Notes under the pieces: generated by a model
What the model saw: the letters and a program-made list of their open reading frames with translations, nothing else
Databases searched by the model: none
Told to the model about the DNA's origin: nothing
Origin: Tubulanus polymorphus
Taxonomy: Eukaryota; Nemertea; Palaeonemertea; Tubulaniformes; Tubulanidae
NCBI RefSeq assembly: GCF_964204645.1
Contig: NC_134033.1
Span: forward strand, 5,862,231 to 5,926,230
Length of the DNA stretch: 64,000 nt
Direction of reading: 5' to 3'
Position numbers and translations under genes: made by a program
Shown: piece after piece, positions 46,736 through 59,860 of the stretch
Position numbering within the stretch: the first letter of the stretch is position 1
How the letters are laid out: every line of letters starts with the position of its first letter

Positions 46736-48489
46736 GTTCTAGTTCTACGAGAAAGTACCCCCTTTCATGGTAAAAAGTACACGTTTTCTTAAACTGCCGC
46801 TCAAAAAGCACGGCACGGGATAGGTTTTGGATTTCATTAGATTTGTGCTTAGATATTAGATGACTAAGATATATTTTCCCTTTATCATTTGTAATCTAAA
46901 ACCAATGTGATATTGGACGTATGAATCCAAAAATGTATGAAACATAACTGGTACTAATTACACACAGAACCATCGAATTCCACCGATTCCACATATTCAA
47001 ATTTAAAAGAAAATCTAATTTAATTCTAACATCAGGTCTGGTATTTACGCCCCACTAACACGATCCACACCAGATGTCCCCGCCGCCTCTGTAGACGTTC
47101 AACTGAATTCAGTCAATTGTACTCGCAAAAAAGCGTGGCATTAAGATTTCAGATATGTGATTATTATCCGCCTTAAAAAACTTATTAACAAGAAGAACAC
47201 TTAATTGTTGTTGCTGATTCGGGCCACGTAAAAAAGAAAATATCCCACACGCTCTCCGCCAAGTTTTTTTACATATTACATTTTTTCGTTTAAACGTAAC
47301 GTAAAACCCAGTTTTTCAATTTTAACGCATGGTTAAAACCAGTGGTCTTTTTCGTTTGTAACACCACGTTAAAACCAACTTTGATGTAGTCGCGATAAAA
47401 AGAAAATGACCTCGTTAAAACGAGAAGCTCGTAGAAACTGGTTTTAAAGTAGCGTTAAAACAAAAAGTTTGTTTTAACGTGGCGTTCAAAAACTGGGGGG
47501 TTGGGGGTGCTGTTTGTGAAGAGTGGTGTTTGCGGGCCACGTCAATAGTAATTTCGATAATTTGTGACCGCAAAAAAATGCTGGTGTCGAACCTAGTGTA
47601 GAATTGGAAAGCGTATGGACAGATATTACTTCGAAAGTAATATAGCAGTTTCATCGTTCATCTGATGTCCTTGTCCCAAACCAGAGTTGGACATAGAACT
47701 TATCAAATCGAGGACAAGACGGCTACAATCATAAAAGGTCTAACGCACTTTATTTCCGAATGTGTGAAACGCACAGGTTACAGATACACAGTGAATACGA
47801 GCGAGTGGTTAACTGAAAAATACACAATTAAACCCTAAAAATTTGATAAATAATAATTCAAATTACGGAGAAAAAAAACCTCGATAAATACAATAAATGG
47901 TTGACATTTAGAAATGTATAATTTTAACTTACAACTCTTTTTAGTTGTAGAGAGCCTATGTCTTTCCTCTATCAGAATACTGTGGCGAATGCCCAGAAGT
48001 ACTGTTGTACAGAGCAAACGTAAAGGAAAATTAAACCACCCATGAAACAGCTTACCTACACTGCACAATATCAGTTTATATGAATTCAAACCACACAAAA
48101 CAGCTCGCCAACACTACATAATACCAGATTAATATGAATTCAAACCACACAAAACAGCTTACCAATACTACCTAACAACAACATACTAACATAAAGCACG
48201 CAAAATAAAGAACAAAAAAATAATAAACTAAATTCACTGAAACTTAACAGACCTGAAAGAAAAACTGTTGCCAGTGGGCAACAGTCCTATATGGTACTAT
48301 TTTCTCATCACCCTTGGAGCACGCCTAGATACGATTTGAAGAAAGGGCATTTGCGTCCCTGCTTCTTCCTAAGTCACCTAACCAGTTTCAGTAAATAAAT
48401 ATAATCAGCAATATGGTTGAAACAAATCACGAGAACCTGGAAATCTGAAAATGTGTTATCGTCGGAACATTTTTCAAAGTTCAAAAGTT
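46736..48489. other. No gene seen; short tandem at 48035-48180
   Basis: At 48035-48180, AATTCAAACCACACAAAACAGCT(C/T).CCAA.ACTAC recurs in steps of about 60 bases. GTTTTAACGTGGCGTT-type steps occur around 47300-47480. Confidence 0.45.
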
Positions 48490-48701
48490 TTTTTTTTAAT
48501 GTAATGGAAGCAAGTCGGAAAATAGAAGAAATCAATAATGAAAAAGAAATATTAAATTCTAATAGATCAAAAGATATTGATAGAATACCAATTTATAAAT
48601 TCAAAATGTTAGCTAAAATATCTGAAAATGATATATCTTCCCAATTCGGTTGTTTAAGATCAAAGCGTTTAGACTTTGGCAGACGAAATGGTCGAAATTG
48701 A
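48490..48701 (+). pseudogene. AT-rich viral-element fragment with start motif
   Basis: T9 then AATGTAATGG precedes an ATG at 48505 and a frame of about 65 residues (MEASRKIEEINNEKEIL, then RIPIYKFKMLAKISEND) ending at 48701. Composition (Lys/Asn/Ile-rich, AT-rich) and start context match the viral block and not the surrounding host DNA. I cannot match it to a specific gene. The last 15 codons look like host sequence, so the fragment breaks near 48650. Confidence 0.45.
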
Positions 48702-48962
48702 TTAGACAAAGTTTTAGCTGAAAATTGCTTCAACCAACAAAACTCAATCGTTTCCAACTAGAAAGAACAGCTCACCACCGACACACCGACCCTCCCGTAT
48801 AGCAATTTATCTTCGACCGTTGTTTTTTGTGTAATTAGCATCTCGCATTTCGAATAAAACCCCGCCCCTGTTTTATGATGATCTAAAGTTTTGAAATATA
48901 TTCAAATATATATATTTTGCACCTCATCATTTTTTCTTCGCGTTTTGACGTTATTGTTTTTA

Positions 48963-49163
48963 GGTTTGGAATGAGAACGATGTTTACTGGACTTTTAGTG
49001 TAGCGATGCATCCGATATTCTGGCGCAGCAGATATTCGAATGAAATTGATTTCTGCTTTCACAAAGTATTTGTAGTCAAAATTGTGGTCGTGGCAGCTCT
49101 ATTATATGTAATCATCATTTTATATGCTCCTAGCCTGTGGCAGATCGTGCTCAAGACGAACTA
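48963..49163 (+). CDS. Possible last exon of a single-pass membrane protein
   Basis: After a good splice acceptor (TTGTTTTTAG) an open frame of about 66 codons encodes VWNENDVYWTFSVAMHP, then a membrane segment (VVKIVVVAALLYVIIILYA), then a short basic tail and TAA. The exon-like border and hydrophobic segment make it more than chance. No upstream exon was identified, and it may be a retained fragment. Confidence 0.4.
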
Positions 49164-49238
49164 AAATAATCCTTTCACGGCCCACATGTAATTAGGTCAC
49201 TCATAGGTCAATTTTTCAATTTCCGTGTCAGTGTTTGA

Positions 49239-49508
49239 TTGTTTTGGTACAAACCAGTTTATGGCGCGTACGACAAAAGGTCACGTTATAACCTGTTGGC
49301 GGATCTGTGGACTCAGTTCTATACGCAAGAACTTTACAATGAAACAGCGGTTAGAATGAATGTTTTTCCTATGCGAGACACGTCAATCCCTCCAAAGCCC
49401 AGCTTCCGGGGAAAATGGTGTCTATACCATTGCAACCACTTCCAAAACCGACGGAATAAAATAGATTCCAAACCACTCATATATATTTCAGCCCGTTGCA
49501 CATATTGA
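49239..49508 (+). CDS. Possible coding exon of unknown type
   Basis: A frame of 89 codons with less biased composition than its surroundings (WYKPVYGAYDKRSRYNLLAD, then YTQELYNETAVRMNVFP). No homologue recognised and no clear splice borders. Listed because it lies just after the membrane-protein exon and could belong to the same or a neighbouring gene. Confidence 0.25.
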   Translation: MFWYKPVYGAYDKRSRYNLLADLWTQFYTQELYNETAVRMNVFPMRDTSIPPKPSFRGKWCLYHCNHFQNRRNKIDSKPLIYISARCTY

Positions 49509-50469
49509 TGCTTATTTCATATTCTTTGCACAAGAAATTATAGTAAGATAATAATCATATCGAATTCTTCTCACAGTTTGTGGGCTTCGCTTCTGCTGAG
49601 GATGAAACTGAGGATTGTTTAAACAACTAGCCATCAATTCGATAAAGCACATATTCAATCAGGTTTTAATTTTCTAGATCTTTGAAATTTCGTTGTCGCA
49701 CCCCGTCCACCCTGCGCCAAAGTACAAAGCCCTATACAAGTAATGTTGGTATAATGGAGGCCATTTTCCTGAAAAAAAGTTGAACTAATTATTATTTGTT
49801 TTATTTGTCATTGTTTATTTCACTGTTTTCAATGAGGACAACAATATTCAATCTTAAACGTTTTAAGCAACTATTGAAACTGGATCCTGATGGAGCCAGT
49901 TGCACAATCAAGACTATCGTAGTTCACTATAGCCAATTTAACAACTTTGAATCAGTCTCAAGATTAAGGACAACCTTTGGACGAACCTTTGTACAGTTGG
50001 GCCCCACTTAGCAGGCTATTAGGATTATGTCTAATGTCTTCTAAACCCGACCGCCCACGAAGTCACATTTCTTTCGATTCCCTCGTGAAGAAAGGGCGTT
50101 TTGAAATAAAATTGATTTCAAACCCATTTACATAGCGATATCGGTTATACAGATACTTGTTATGTATCTAAATCCGTACCTGTTTTATTCCAATAGAACT
50201 CGAAAATCGAGTGACCTTCGGTTCTTAGAATTTGCTCTCAACCGTATCAAGTGCGTATTTCTGTGCGAAGATTGCAGAGTAGAACTTTGTGAAACTGTTT
50301 CTGAATGAGGGGCGTATCACCGCGACTGACGTCATTCCTAAAATCAACCTTGCCACTGCTAGACGGGGATCACTGACGACACACGGTAAAATTTGAAGAG
50401 CATGGATTTGACAAATATTTCTTCATCGACTACTATGCTCAAACCCGACGTTAAGACCTGTGCCCTCTG

Positions 50470-50830
50470 CATGCCCTGCACATACATTTAGGAGGAGTTA
50501 TCTTACGCATTGATGACTGGCATTACGGTTGTGAATTTATTCAAGTTGCTATCGGACCGTATTATATATTTCAACAAATTCGAAACTGGTGCATCATTCT
50601 GATCAGTTTAGAAAAACTTATCATAACACTTTTCCCGTTGAGTTCGCGATTGTTCTGGACTCGAAAAGTTGTGAATTTTCTCATACTTGTTATCACATTT
50701 TTCGGTGCGCCTTGTTTTTTCCCGCAATAGCGTTACATATCTGTTAATGACATAATCATACGTGAAATAAACGTGAACCCGGAATACAAGATTCTACCAT
50801 GCATAAGTTCAGCCAATCATCATGAAATTT
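50470..50830 (+). pseudogene. Class A GPCR fragment (end of TM2 to ECL2)
   Basis: The plus frame from about 50479 reads HLGGVILRIDDWHYGCEF (Cys before TM3), RNWCIILISLEKLIITLFP (TM3 and intracellular loop, with SLEK where the intact receptor at 29873 has SLER), TRKVVNFLILVITFFG (TM4), a stop at 50728-50730, then PEYKILPCISS (loop 2 Cys). No TM5-7. The spacing and SLEK/SLER signature place it in the same receptor family as the 30-kb gene. Confidence 0.75.
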
Positions 50831-51371
50831 AATGAAGCTCAATAATAGACTGCAGTTAACCAGGAATATAATCATTGATCGGCGCGTCTGTTTCGAATAC
50901 CATGAAATAGCAATGACGTTAATCAGTTCTACTGCGCTAATGACCTGTAATGTAGGACGTATATATATACGTGACATGTGATAAACGGGAAAACCACTAA
51001 ACACTAGAGTGATTTTATCGGGTCATAGTTATCTCTACTTGCATTACATACACGTATATCAAATACGATTATACACGTATTGTATTAGGCACAAGGCAGT
51101 GATCAGCGAAAGTGTCGGTTTCAGAGGTAACAGGACCTTGCTGGTATGTAAGAAAGTCGGAATTAACTTGACCAGTTTTAATATACACGAATTGCAATGA
51201 TCAGAAAAAGTGCCGGTTCAATAAGCGCCAGGCGTACAAGTAAGTTTCGTACAGGGCGTACAGTACCAGTTTCAACCAGTTACTAGTTATTTCGAGATCG
51301 GGGACATTCTTGAGTGAGTTGAGACATAAAGTTAGTCTTCACTCAGCGGTACCAGGCACAAAGCAAACGCG

Positions 51372-54300
51372 ATGGCAGACACGGGCGAATCCAAGAATCC
51401 AGAACGCATCGATTCATTCGCATGGTCTCGAATAATGGATTCTCTACGCAAGTGCGACACGTCATTAGAATTTCTTTCGGACACGTTAGAAATTTGGAAC
51501 AAGTTCAAAACTGCGTTGTCTTTAAATCCTAATCATGACAGCGAAACTCTAATTAGTAGTCTGTGCACGACGAGCGAGGAAGCCAATCTGAATCGTTTCA
51601 AAAACGCCGCCGAGTCCGGATGCTTCAAACCATCGGTTATATTCGTCGGTGCTTTAAATAGCGGAAAAAGCACTTTAATCAACACGATTTTAGGAACTAA
51701 AAATCTGCTGCCGTCGAAGGAGTTGCCCTGTACGGCGCGTATCACCCGATTGAATTACACCAATCTGAAGCCGTTTTATCAGCTAGTATCGTCGAATATC
51801 GACGGTACTGAAGAGATCGTCCCCGACACGAGGACCGAGTTGGATAAACTGAAAATCGACCACGCGTACGTCCGACCAGACCTCGGTTCGCCGACCCAGA
51901 AAAATGTTAATCGTATTCTGGACGTCTTCATCAATAACGAAGTTCTCAAAACTGGTATACAGATTATCGATACTCCCGGATTATCGGAAAGCGATGGATT
52001 GGATAATCTGGTGAAGAGTCTGGTTAGCAAGGCCTCCGGTCACGTGGCTCGCCCTCTTATTGTGTATGTGATAGACGGAGTCAGGCGGATGTCACTACAG
52101 GTAGGCGTCGATTATCAATCGAACCCAGTCACAGTCGTGGGGGTTGTGTTCATTGTAGAGTCGAATGAGTGAGAATTCATTCATATGTCGAATTTAACAG
52201 AAACCCGTTGAAACGGCTGCTTGGTTTTAATCTATTTTCTTTGAAACAATGCATGCCTTCTAGTAGATAAATGGGTATCTATTGTAGATTATGATTTTAT
52301 TCATACGAAAAATGAAAAAAAAATATAATAAGATCCCAATCACAAGAACGATGGGGAACGACAACGTAACGATAGGGAAGCAATTACATTACGCGCACTC
52401 AACGTGATCGAACCGGGATCGCACGTTGCACCCAACCGATACACTGAAAGTCGATTCAGTTACAGCAACCATTCGGCAATAGTTATAGAGCTCGTCATAT
52501 ATTCGTGCCAATTCAGTTTTAGCCAACGAATGTGGTACCAGATTCAGTGGCCAGACTAATCGAATTCACGATCGGTCACGTTCCCTGTAATAAAACTATA
52601 CATATGCCGAATAATTTTAGGTCTGTCCTCTATTTTAGGACAGAGAAATGATAAAATGGCTGCTCGACGAGTCGGAAATCAAAGTAAAATTCGTCTTCTC
52701 AAAGTGCGATATATCTCGTAAAAACGTAGAAATGGACACACCCGACGGCTATAACGTCGACGAAGAGCGTGGTAAGAAATTCGACTGTCTTAAGAACGAC
52801 ATCGAACTCTTGTATAAACAAATGAAAGACGATTTGATGTATATACCGAACGAAGCTGGCGAGGGAGTCGGCGATGTGAAACTGGACGAATCGAGATGGT
52901 GCAGTTGCGTGTCGGCCCTAAACTATAAACGAGCCAAGAGAAAGAAAGGACCTGGTGCTGCGATGGACGAATGGTTTATCCGTCAGTACGACCGCATGGT
53001 CAGGAATATAGTCACCATCTTGGTGGAGAATATTTCCGAGCAGATACTGTGCATATACGAGGACGCCATGTCTCCGTTGCATCGATGTTTGAATTTCGTT
53101 CGCAACGAAAATTCGATCTTGGCCGAGAATGAACGAGCGAACGTCGAATCGGAAAACGTCGAACAAAATGTCCGTCATAGAATATCGAAAAAATTCGCCA
53201 TTTTCGACGAGAACTGTTCGACTCTGTTGATTTTGCAAAGCGCGTTCACGACTCTGGTCCGAGTTTGGTCAGCGAAGTATATAACCTCTAGTTCAAACAC
53301 GTTGAAGTTGATTTTGTCGAAATTGAATCCTCAAATCGTCGAACTAACTAGAACATGGTTTCCGCACAATGAAAACTGCAACAAGGACAAACTAATACTG
53401 ATGTACCTGTCGATACTAGATACGCTGTTAGGCTACATCAAACGGGAAATGCAACGAATGCTACAGTACAATTTAGTATGTTTAGTTGTTGAAATATGTG
53501 AGGAAGGTGGACAGACTACGGCAGATGAATTTGCAGCTAGTTATGGGCTGTTACTGGCGACGTCGCCGCTACAGAAATTCCAACAGAAGTGCGTGGACAC
53601 AGTTTGGAAAACAACCGAGAAATACTTTCAAAAACTTGTGCGATCTGAACTAATGAAGAACATGTTGGAAAGGTAATTATGATTTTCTTTCTTAAATGAA
53701 CCATTTTGTTATCTGCTCAGAATGATGACAGGTTTCTATTTACCACGCTTGACTGGTCACCACTAGTTAAATGCATTGCCCAGACAATACTTACAAATTT
53801 TGGACTCATACATTGTCGGTCGTTTGCTGCATTGTTCAGAGATATTGATGGCCTAGGGTTGCTGGAGAGCTATCTTTATGGTAACTGTAGTTGGAGCCAT
53901 ACTTTTGGCCATATCAATGCAAAACCTTTGCCTCTCTTGAAAAGATCTCCCCTGTCAATTACAGTCGTTTTTTATCTGAATGAATATTTGAGCAGGGTTC
54001 ATTCGATAGCTAAGAATCTGGAACAAATGAAAGTGGCAATGCTTGAGGAACTAATTCATATATTTCCGAAACAAATCCTACCTGAGCTCGGTAAACAACT
54101 GTGCGACGCGTGTGCACTGGTGCTATCAGAAACTCACGACGAATTCAACGCATGTTTACAAAGGTATTTCTCGAATTCGTCATTGAGAATTCATTGTATT
54201 TGTTTTTATTTCATCATCTTTATTTCTAAATGAATTACAATTGAATATTACAAGTATAAATAAACTCGGAGAGTGTTACAATATCTATCATTGCATACAA

Positions 54301-56159
54301 AATATGATTCTAACACAACAGCAATGACACCTACGTAGAAAAGCCGAAGCTCGAATATTGAAGGCACATTCACAAAGCAAAAAAGAGACAATTCTAACCA
54401 GAAAAAAAGACTCAAAAATACAACTGACTTTCGTCGAGGAATCTATATATTTCAACGTTTAACTTTGATTTTAAGGCAGAGGTATTTGAGAAGCGCGTCG
54501 GTATGTGGACTATCAACGATATTCTTGGGACAAGTGAATGAAGACCATTTGGTTGAGATGGAGGTTTTTGCACAAGCTAGTATCAACTCGGTCATATTCG
54601 GCGATGTAACTGTACGTAACGGCGTCCTTTGTTTCAAAAATCACACGTATACTGGGATTGCATTTGATGTATGTCTATTCCAGTTAGGACCAGTGATCCA
54701 CGACGAGCCTCGCACCTACAATATCGAACGTGCCAATTCTAAGAACCCTAAATCAATAATGGCATTTGTACTTCAGAAAGATGACGTCACGAGGTAAACA
54801 AATATGATTTGCGAACCTTAATATAATATATAGAATTTGTATCAGTCGGGGCCCAATACAAGCCCGAATTCACCAAGAAACCAGTGGTTGTTCTACTTGG
54901 CCAGTATCCGCCAATGCTGTGAATCGATTCATAAACAACCCACGTGTTAGATCTAGTAGTTAGACGTCACTATAGTTGTGGGGTTCATCACGGGTCATTA
55001 CGGCAAAGCGTGTAGTTACCCTAAGTAACATTGGCTACTGCAATCAATAAATAATGTCAGCCCCTAGAAATTAAACTAACCGCCTATTGCAATCTTTGGG
55101 TCCCATTAGAGTGCTTATCAGTGTTTGTTGATTTTAGGGCGGCTCCCAGAATTAACTTCTCACTCGATTCCGCTGAGAAGAGCTCACTGCCCCTCACCCA
55201 AAACAAAATGGAAAACTTCATGGCACGTACTTCACCCCGGAAACGGAAATTGTCGAATTGGAGGCAGAGAGTTAAAAACCTTCAAAAAACCTGGTAATAT
55301 ATTACTGTATTCGCAAGTAATAAGTTATAGAAAAGCTGAAATTTTTTTTACCTAGAATGTTGTCATGCATTTTAGTAAGATCTGTCCAATAGAACATGGA
55401 AATGTGTTGAAGGTATATAACTTCGTGATGCCCAGTTATAGCGAATTGTGGATAGTGGTTGAGCGATGTCAGTGTAACCTTGCGACATACCTCTCAACTC
55501 ATCACCCGTCACTGCTCACTCGATATACTGTAGCGTTAGGAATTGCTGAGGGTTTTGGCGCCTTGGAGAAAGCGGGAAGTCAATTTCAGGGCTGTTCAGC
55601 TGCTGATATTTGGGTAAGTTCAATCAACCCTGCAAGTTTCAACCATCATGATTGATTAGTTTACACTTGTCAACCTTCCCGAATGGAAGCGTCAACTATT
55701 ATGATTGGTTGGTTCGCAATGTCTGTTAATTGGACGAATTAACGTGGACCATGTCATGTGATATTTAACTGCATTCTTATATTACATCCACAGATTAAAG
55801 AGATGTCGTCTAGTGGCGAGATTGAACACGAGGAACATATCAAAATCTGTCGTTTGGGTGAAAAGGAGAAACCAATCGGCAGGACGATGTCGGAATGTGA
55901 TATTTCATTTAAGAAATCCGGCCAGGGATTACAGCGCTCTAGCTCCACCAGGCGGAGAAGAATGAAACTAGACTATACATCGCAGTTGCTAGGCGACTGT
56001 TTTTGCGATCTCCTCGATATCATATTCCCATCAGCTGATTCTCGACTGCCAGCGCCATCTATACCAGCGCATATCGTAGCGATAGTGGGCTCTTTCAGAC
56101 AATATAAGATAACGTTAGAAGAAGCGTCGATGAAGATTAGAGAAATAAAAGACAAATAA
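51372..56159 (+). CDS. Dynamin-type GTPase fused to a degenerate kinase domain (DSTYK-like), seven exons, 1000 residues
   Basis: Exons 51372-52100, 52639-53672, 53996-54163, 54482-54793, 55138-55293, 55376-55613 and 55794-56159 join in phase at GT-AG borders to 1001 codons. Residues about 95-270 are a GTPase: P-loop GALNSGKST, IIDTPG (G3) and FVFSKCD (G4, reading across the first intron). A long helical middle follows. The C-terminus is kinase-like (ELWIVVERCQCNLATYL as hinge and helix D, GIAEGFGALEKAG as helix E). But no glycine loop is seen, the HRD loop is replaced (FQGCSAADIW) and DFG reads RLG, so it should be a pseudokinase. A basic Ser/Arg stretch and a short helical tail end the protein. 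Layout and length match DSTYK (about 930 residues), a GTPase-kinase fusion linked to cell death and FGF signalling. The link is by architecture. Confidence 0.8.
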
Positions 56160-57870
56160 CTGTCAAAAACCTTTTATTGATCGAATTTATTTAAGTTTCA
56201 AGCCTTATAGGTCGGTGCCATTTTACACAAGACTTTTAATTCGATGAATACCACATATAATGAAAATCCAGGTACGAAGAAAAACGCCTCAATTTCTATG
56301 AATCAAAGAGGACTATTTTTAATAAATAATCAGTACAATATGTGAACTTAGTGTTGCAATTTTAGAGGGGTTGGTTAGTGAGGGCACACCTAATCATGAC
56401 CTAGTAGTAAAGCTATATGAATTTGAATTGGTGAATTTGTATGAGTAAGTTCAATTAAGATTGTCACTGTGGATGGCCATAGATTAATTTTAGCCCAAAT
56501 TGTACTTTAAATCCAGCAGGGGCATTGCGTTCAGTTTTAATCCGTCGTCCGTCCGTCCGTCCGTGGACGAAATCAAGTTAATTTGGATAAGTATTGAAGA
56601 TCAAAAGCTCACATCATCCGTTCTATGATAATGGGGGTTTTAAGATCGTTGGCTATTGTATATGTTTACCACAGGGGGTGTTGAATTGGAGTCGTCCGAT
56701 TGAAAAGCATTATACTATGTGGGCATGGTATCCCAGATGGATCCTAGTTTAAAAGGTAAATGCCACCAAATCCAAAGAATGCTGTTTTGTATAATACATC
56801 TTTTACCTTGTCTTACATCTTTTAGTAATGTGTTGAATATTTATTCTAACCCATATCGACTTTAGAATGCTGTAAAAAAACAATTTGAAGTGAGCCCATT
56901 TGCAACTAGTATTCTCCACTGCACTGGTGATTGCGAAATCGAAATCGAATAATGACGTCATCATTGGCAAATTCCATGAATTCATCTAAATATAGGATAT
57001 TTCATTTTGGCACTATACAATATCGGATACGGATCGGATACAATGACAATAAAATCGGAAATAGAAAGGTTGTGATTGATATTAAGAGCTTATAGGCAAC
57101 GGTTCGGTGTCAACACCAAAATAGTATCGCATTTAGAAATCAAATAAACTTGCTACATCAGTACACTATAACCCTAGTAACCAATATTGATCTACTGGAA
57201 CATGTTATGAATAGTCATATCAGTAAAGTGGTAAGACTGATTTCGACGAAACGTTGTATGCTTTATAGTAGGGCTCTCTTAACTTTGACACCTTTTTTTA
57301 ATGGCAAATGCTTACCAAACGTTATTGCCATAGTCATGTATATGTGGATGGTCGTAGGTGTAGGTTCATTTTTGTATGCATATAACGCAATCTTGTCACT
57401 TTATAATTAATAACTGTAATATCCGTGTTAATTATATTAACTATGTATGGAGCAATAATGTTTGGACATTTTGAGGCGTGGTGAATTTACCAGATACTGT
57501 TAAAATCTCGTCTTAGTGGTTTGTTTACTTCGTCGGATACCGCACTACTTTAAAGAGGAAACATTTTGGTATATCTTGATTATATTCAAATGGTTACAGT
57601 TATGACGATGAAGATGATAATAACAATGTTTATACATGAATTTAGTTGGAATCGAGTAAAAACTGAAAAAAACTGATAATGTGTGTTTACGGGGCACTTT
57701 GTATTAACCGTATAGCAGCTGTATGACGTCACACGCATAGCAAATAGTTAGCAAAAATTCGCGCACCTGTAATTCATTTTTCAAACAATATACATTGATT
57801 CAAGTTCGGTGTTTATCGAAAAGTTAACATTTAGTATTGGTATGTGGGTTAGTTATCTTTTGGAACTCGT
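56160..57870. other. 3' flank of the GTPase gene and unassigned sequence
   Basis: Holds an AATAAA-type signal near 56322, a (CCGT)n tract at about 56545-56565 and no convincing gene. The frame at 57150-57410 looks random. Confidence 0.4.
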
Positions 57871-58190
57871 AACCTGCTTGTATCATATTCTCACTCCCTG
57901 CTGTGGGGACAAACTGCAGAAATATATAGATATGGGAAAAAACGGGACCGCAGTATGCTTGCACAAAGGAGCGATAACCACAATGACTTTCCAGTTTTTT
58001 TTTTCTTTTTGATTCCCCTACACTAAGAAACTCCACCAAACAGCACAGCTGGCCTTACCAACTCAACCAAAGCCAAACTGACTTCTTCCGTCAGTCCCCA
58101 GCGCTACGTAGTGAGAATAGTATAATATTCTCATTCCCTGTTGTGCGGACATACTACAGAAATGTATAGATACGGGAAAAAACCGGGGCC
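57871..58190. repeat. Two copies of an 80-base repeat about 240 bases apart
   Basis: ATATTCTCACTCCCTGCTGTGGGGACAAACTGCAGAAATATATAGATATGGGAAAAAAC (from about 57885) recurs at about 58123. The long C-rich, Lys-poor stretch after the second copy suggests both belong to one mobile element. Confidence 0.7.
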
Positions 58191-59860
58191 TAACAAGCGA
58201 TGGCCCCAAATACTTCGAAAAGGCATCGCAAAACCCCCAAAACTAACATGCCAAAACCCAAACACAAACAATAAAGCCGAATTGAACAAAAGATTAAACG
58301 GCAAGCGCAACGAAACAATACTGTTAACACATGTAAAAGCCCTACGGGACTAAACTTCCCTAAACGCTCGAGGAAAAATAACGTACAATGGTTTATAAGC
58401 ATCATCGGCAGCGGTAACGTGACCAGTGGGAAGGAAAAGCAACCCCTCAAAAGTTACCCAACGGTAATCACAAGCATCGCCAGAAAATAGAATCCACACC
58501 CTCAAAAGAGATCGTACCGTATCCCAAAGGCAACTTAAAAGGAGTATACTAAACCAACCCCCAGCATACATGACCGAAGCCATGACAACGGACACTAAGA
58601 GGCCCGCGGCAAGAGAGTTGAAAAAAGGACACGATAAAACAACAAATCTAAACTGATAGACGATCTAACTACCAGTGTAAACAACCGACGGGTTTAAGAC
58701 GCTCAAATCCTATGCAATCGGCTATTTCCACCTTGGAAAACGGTAAAAGACATTGCTCATCATCAAGTAAGACGCATGGAATACAAGGGCAAATGCAAAA
58801 AGAAGCTGACCAGCCATAAACAGAACTAAGAACGTGAAAATCTGAGTAGTCAAAAGGCGGCGTAAAACATGAAACATAAAACATCGCATACAACTAAAAT
58901 GTAGGGTACTTGTCACGCATCTCGCACGAACTAAAACTAAAGCAAACTAAATCACGCGAGTGCGACTAAACTCTCCATGGAGATGAAAATGCGCTAAATA
59001 AAATAGCCGAAACAGATCAGAAAACCGAAAAAATAGAAGAACTCCCAATTCATTAATACTCTTTACTTTTATTTGTTTTTAATTTTTAAAACGCAACGAT
59101 TCGTCCATTCTTTTATCACACACACAGCAGACTCCGGGGCGCACATCCCTTCAGCCCACGCACAGCAGGCAACAGGACACAGTCCCGGAGGCACACAGAC
59201 TCTAGTCCACACACAGTAGACTCCGGGTACACAGCGAGAAAGTTGCCGTCACTACGCTTGTACGGGCAGTAGTAGAAAAATACTGTGAAAAGCGGGTTGC
59301 CCGTGTACTCTTATGAGAGCACTTGCGGCTCCTGTCGTAAGTTCGAACTCCCGATTAACTCGATGGAAAAAAGATGGTCGAAGGCTTCCAAGGCGGCGGG
59401 ATAACACGCCCTAAGTGATCCTGAAGAAGAAGAAGGAATAAACAAATTATCAATAGTCTCTCTAAAGATATAATTTATTTCTTCACAATTGATCTCTCAA
59501 ACATGGCGGTCACTGATCATCTCCCATATAAACATTAAAACCATTTTATAAGTCACATTGACTTACAATACATAGCACCAATTCAATTATGACTTAACAT
59601 TTACACAGACTAGAGATAGCCATATTGAATTTGCCAATACAAGAATCGGATTATTCAACTTTAAAAGTCCCGACAAAATTACCAAAGTGATAAATTTTCT
59701 AAATAATAAGGTGGACAAATGCAAGATAGAATTCACGAATAAGAATAAATAATTCTCACCTGAAGAAGAAGGAATAAACAAATTATCAATAGTCTCTGTA
59801 AACATATAATTTATTTCTTCACAATTGATCTCTCAAACATGGCGGTCACTGATCATCTGA
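58191..59860. other. Probable non-autonomous or decayed element with direct repeats and a B-box-like motif
   Basis: 58195-58960 is purine-rich on the plus strand and has no recognised product. 59240-59420 contains GTCGTAAGTTCGAACTCCCG, a match to the pol III B box GTTCGANTCC region, so a tRNA-derived SINE is possible. GAAGAAGGAATAAACAAATTATCAATAGTCTCT...GGCGGTCACTGATCATCT occurs at about 59429-59522 and 59766-59859, a direct repeat of nearly 95 bases. Confidence 0.45.

Noticed and set aside
51372-52172. A stand-alone 266-residue GTPase gene
   Set aside because: The last 23 residues are intron; the G4 motif needed for the domain lies in the next exon at 52639, in phase.
53706-53995. Upstream part of the frame at 53706-54233 as coding sequence of the GTPase gene
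   Set aside because: A strong acceptor at 53995 joins the phase exactly; the preceding part reads like intron or an inserted repeat.
58190-58916. Minus-strand frames of 60-86 codons as a gene
   Set aside because: Several overlapping frames of similar length with Cys/Phe-rich composition and no motif; more likely an element's untranslated part.
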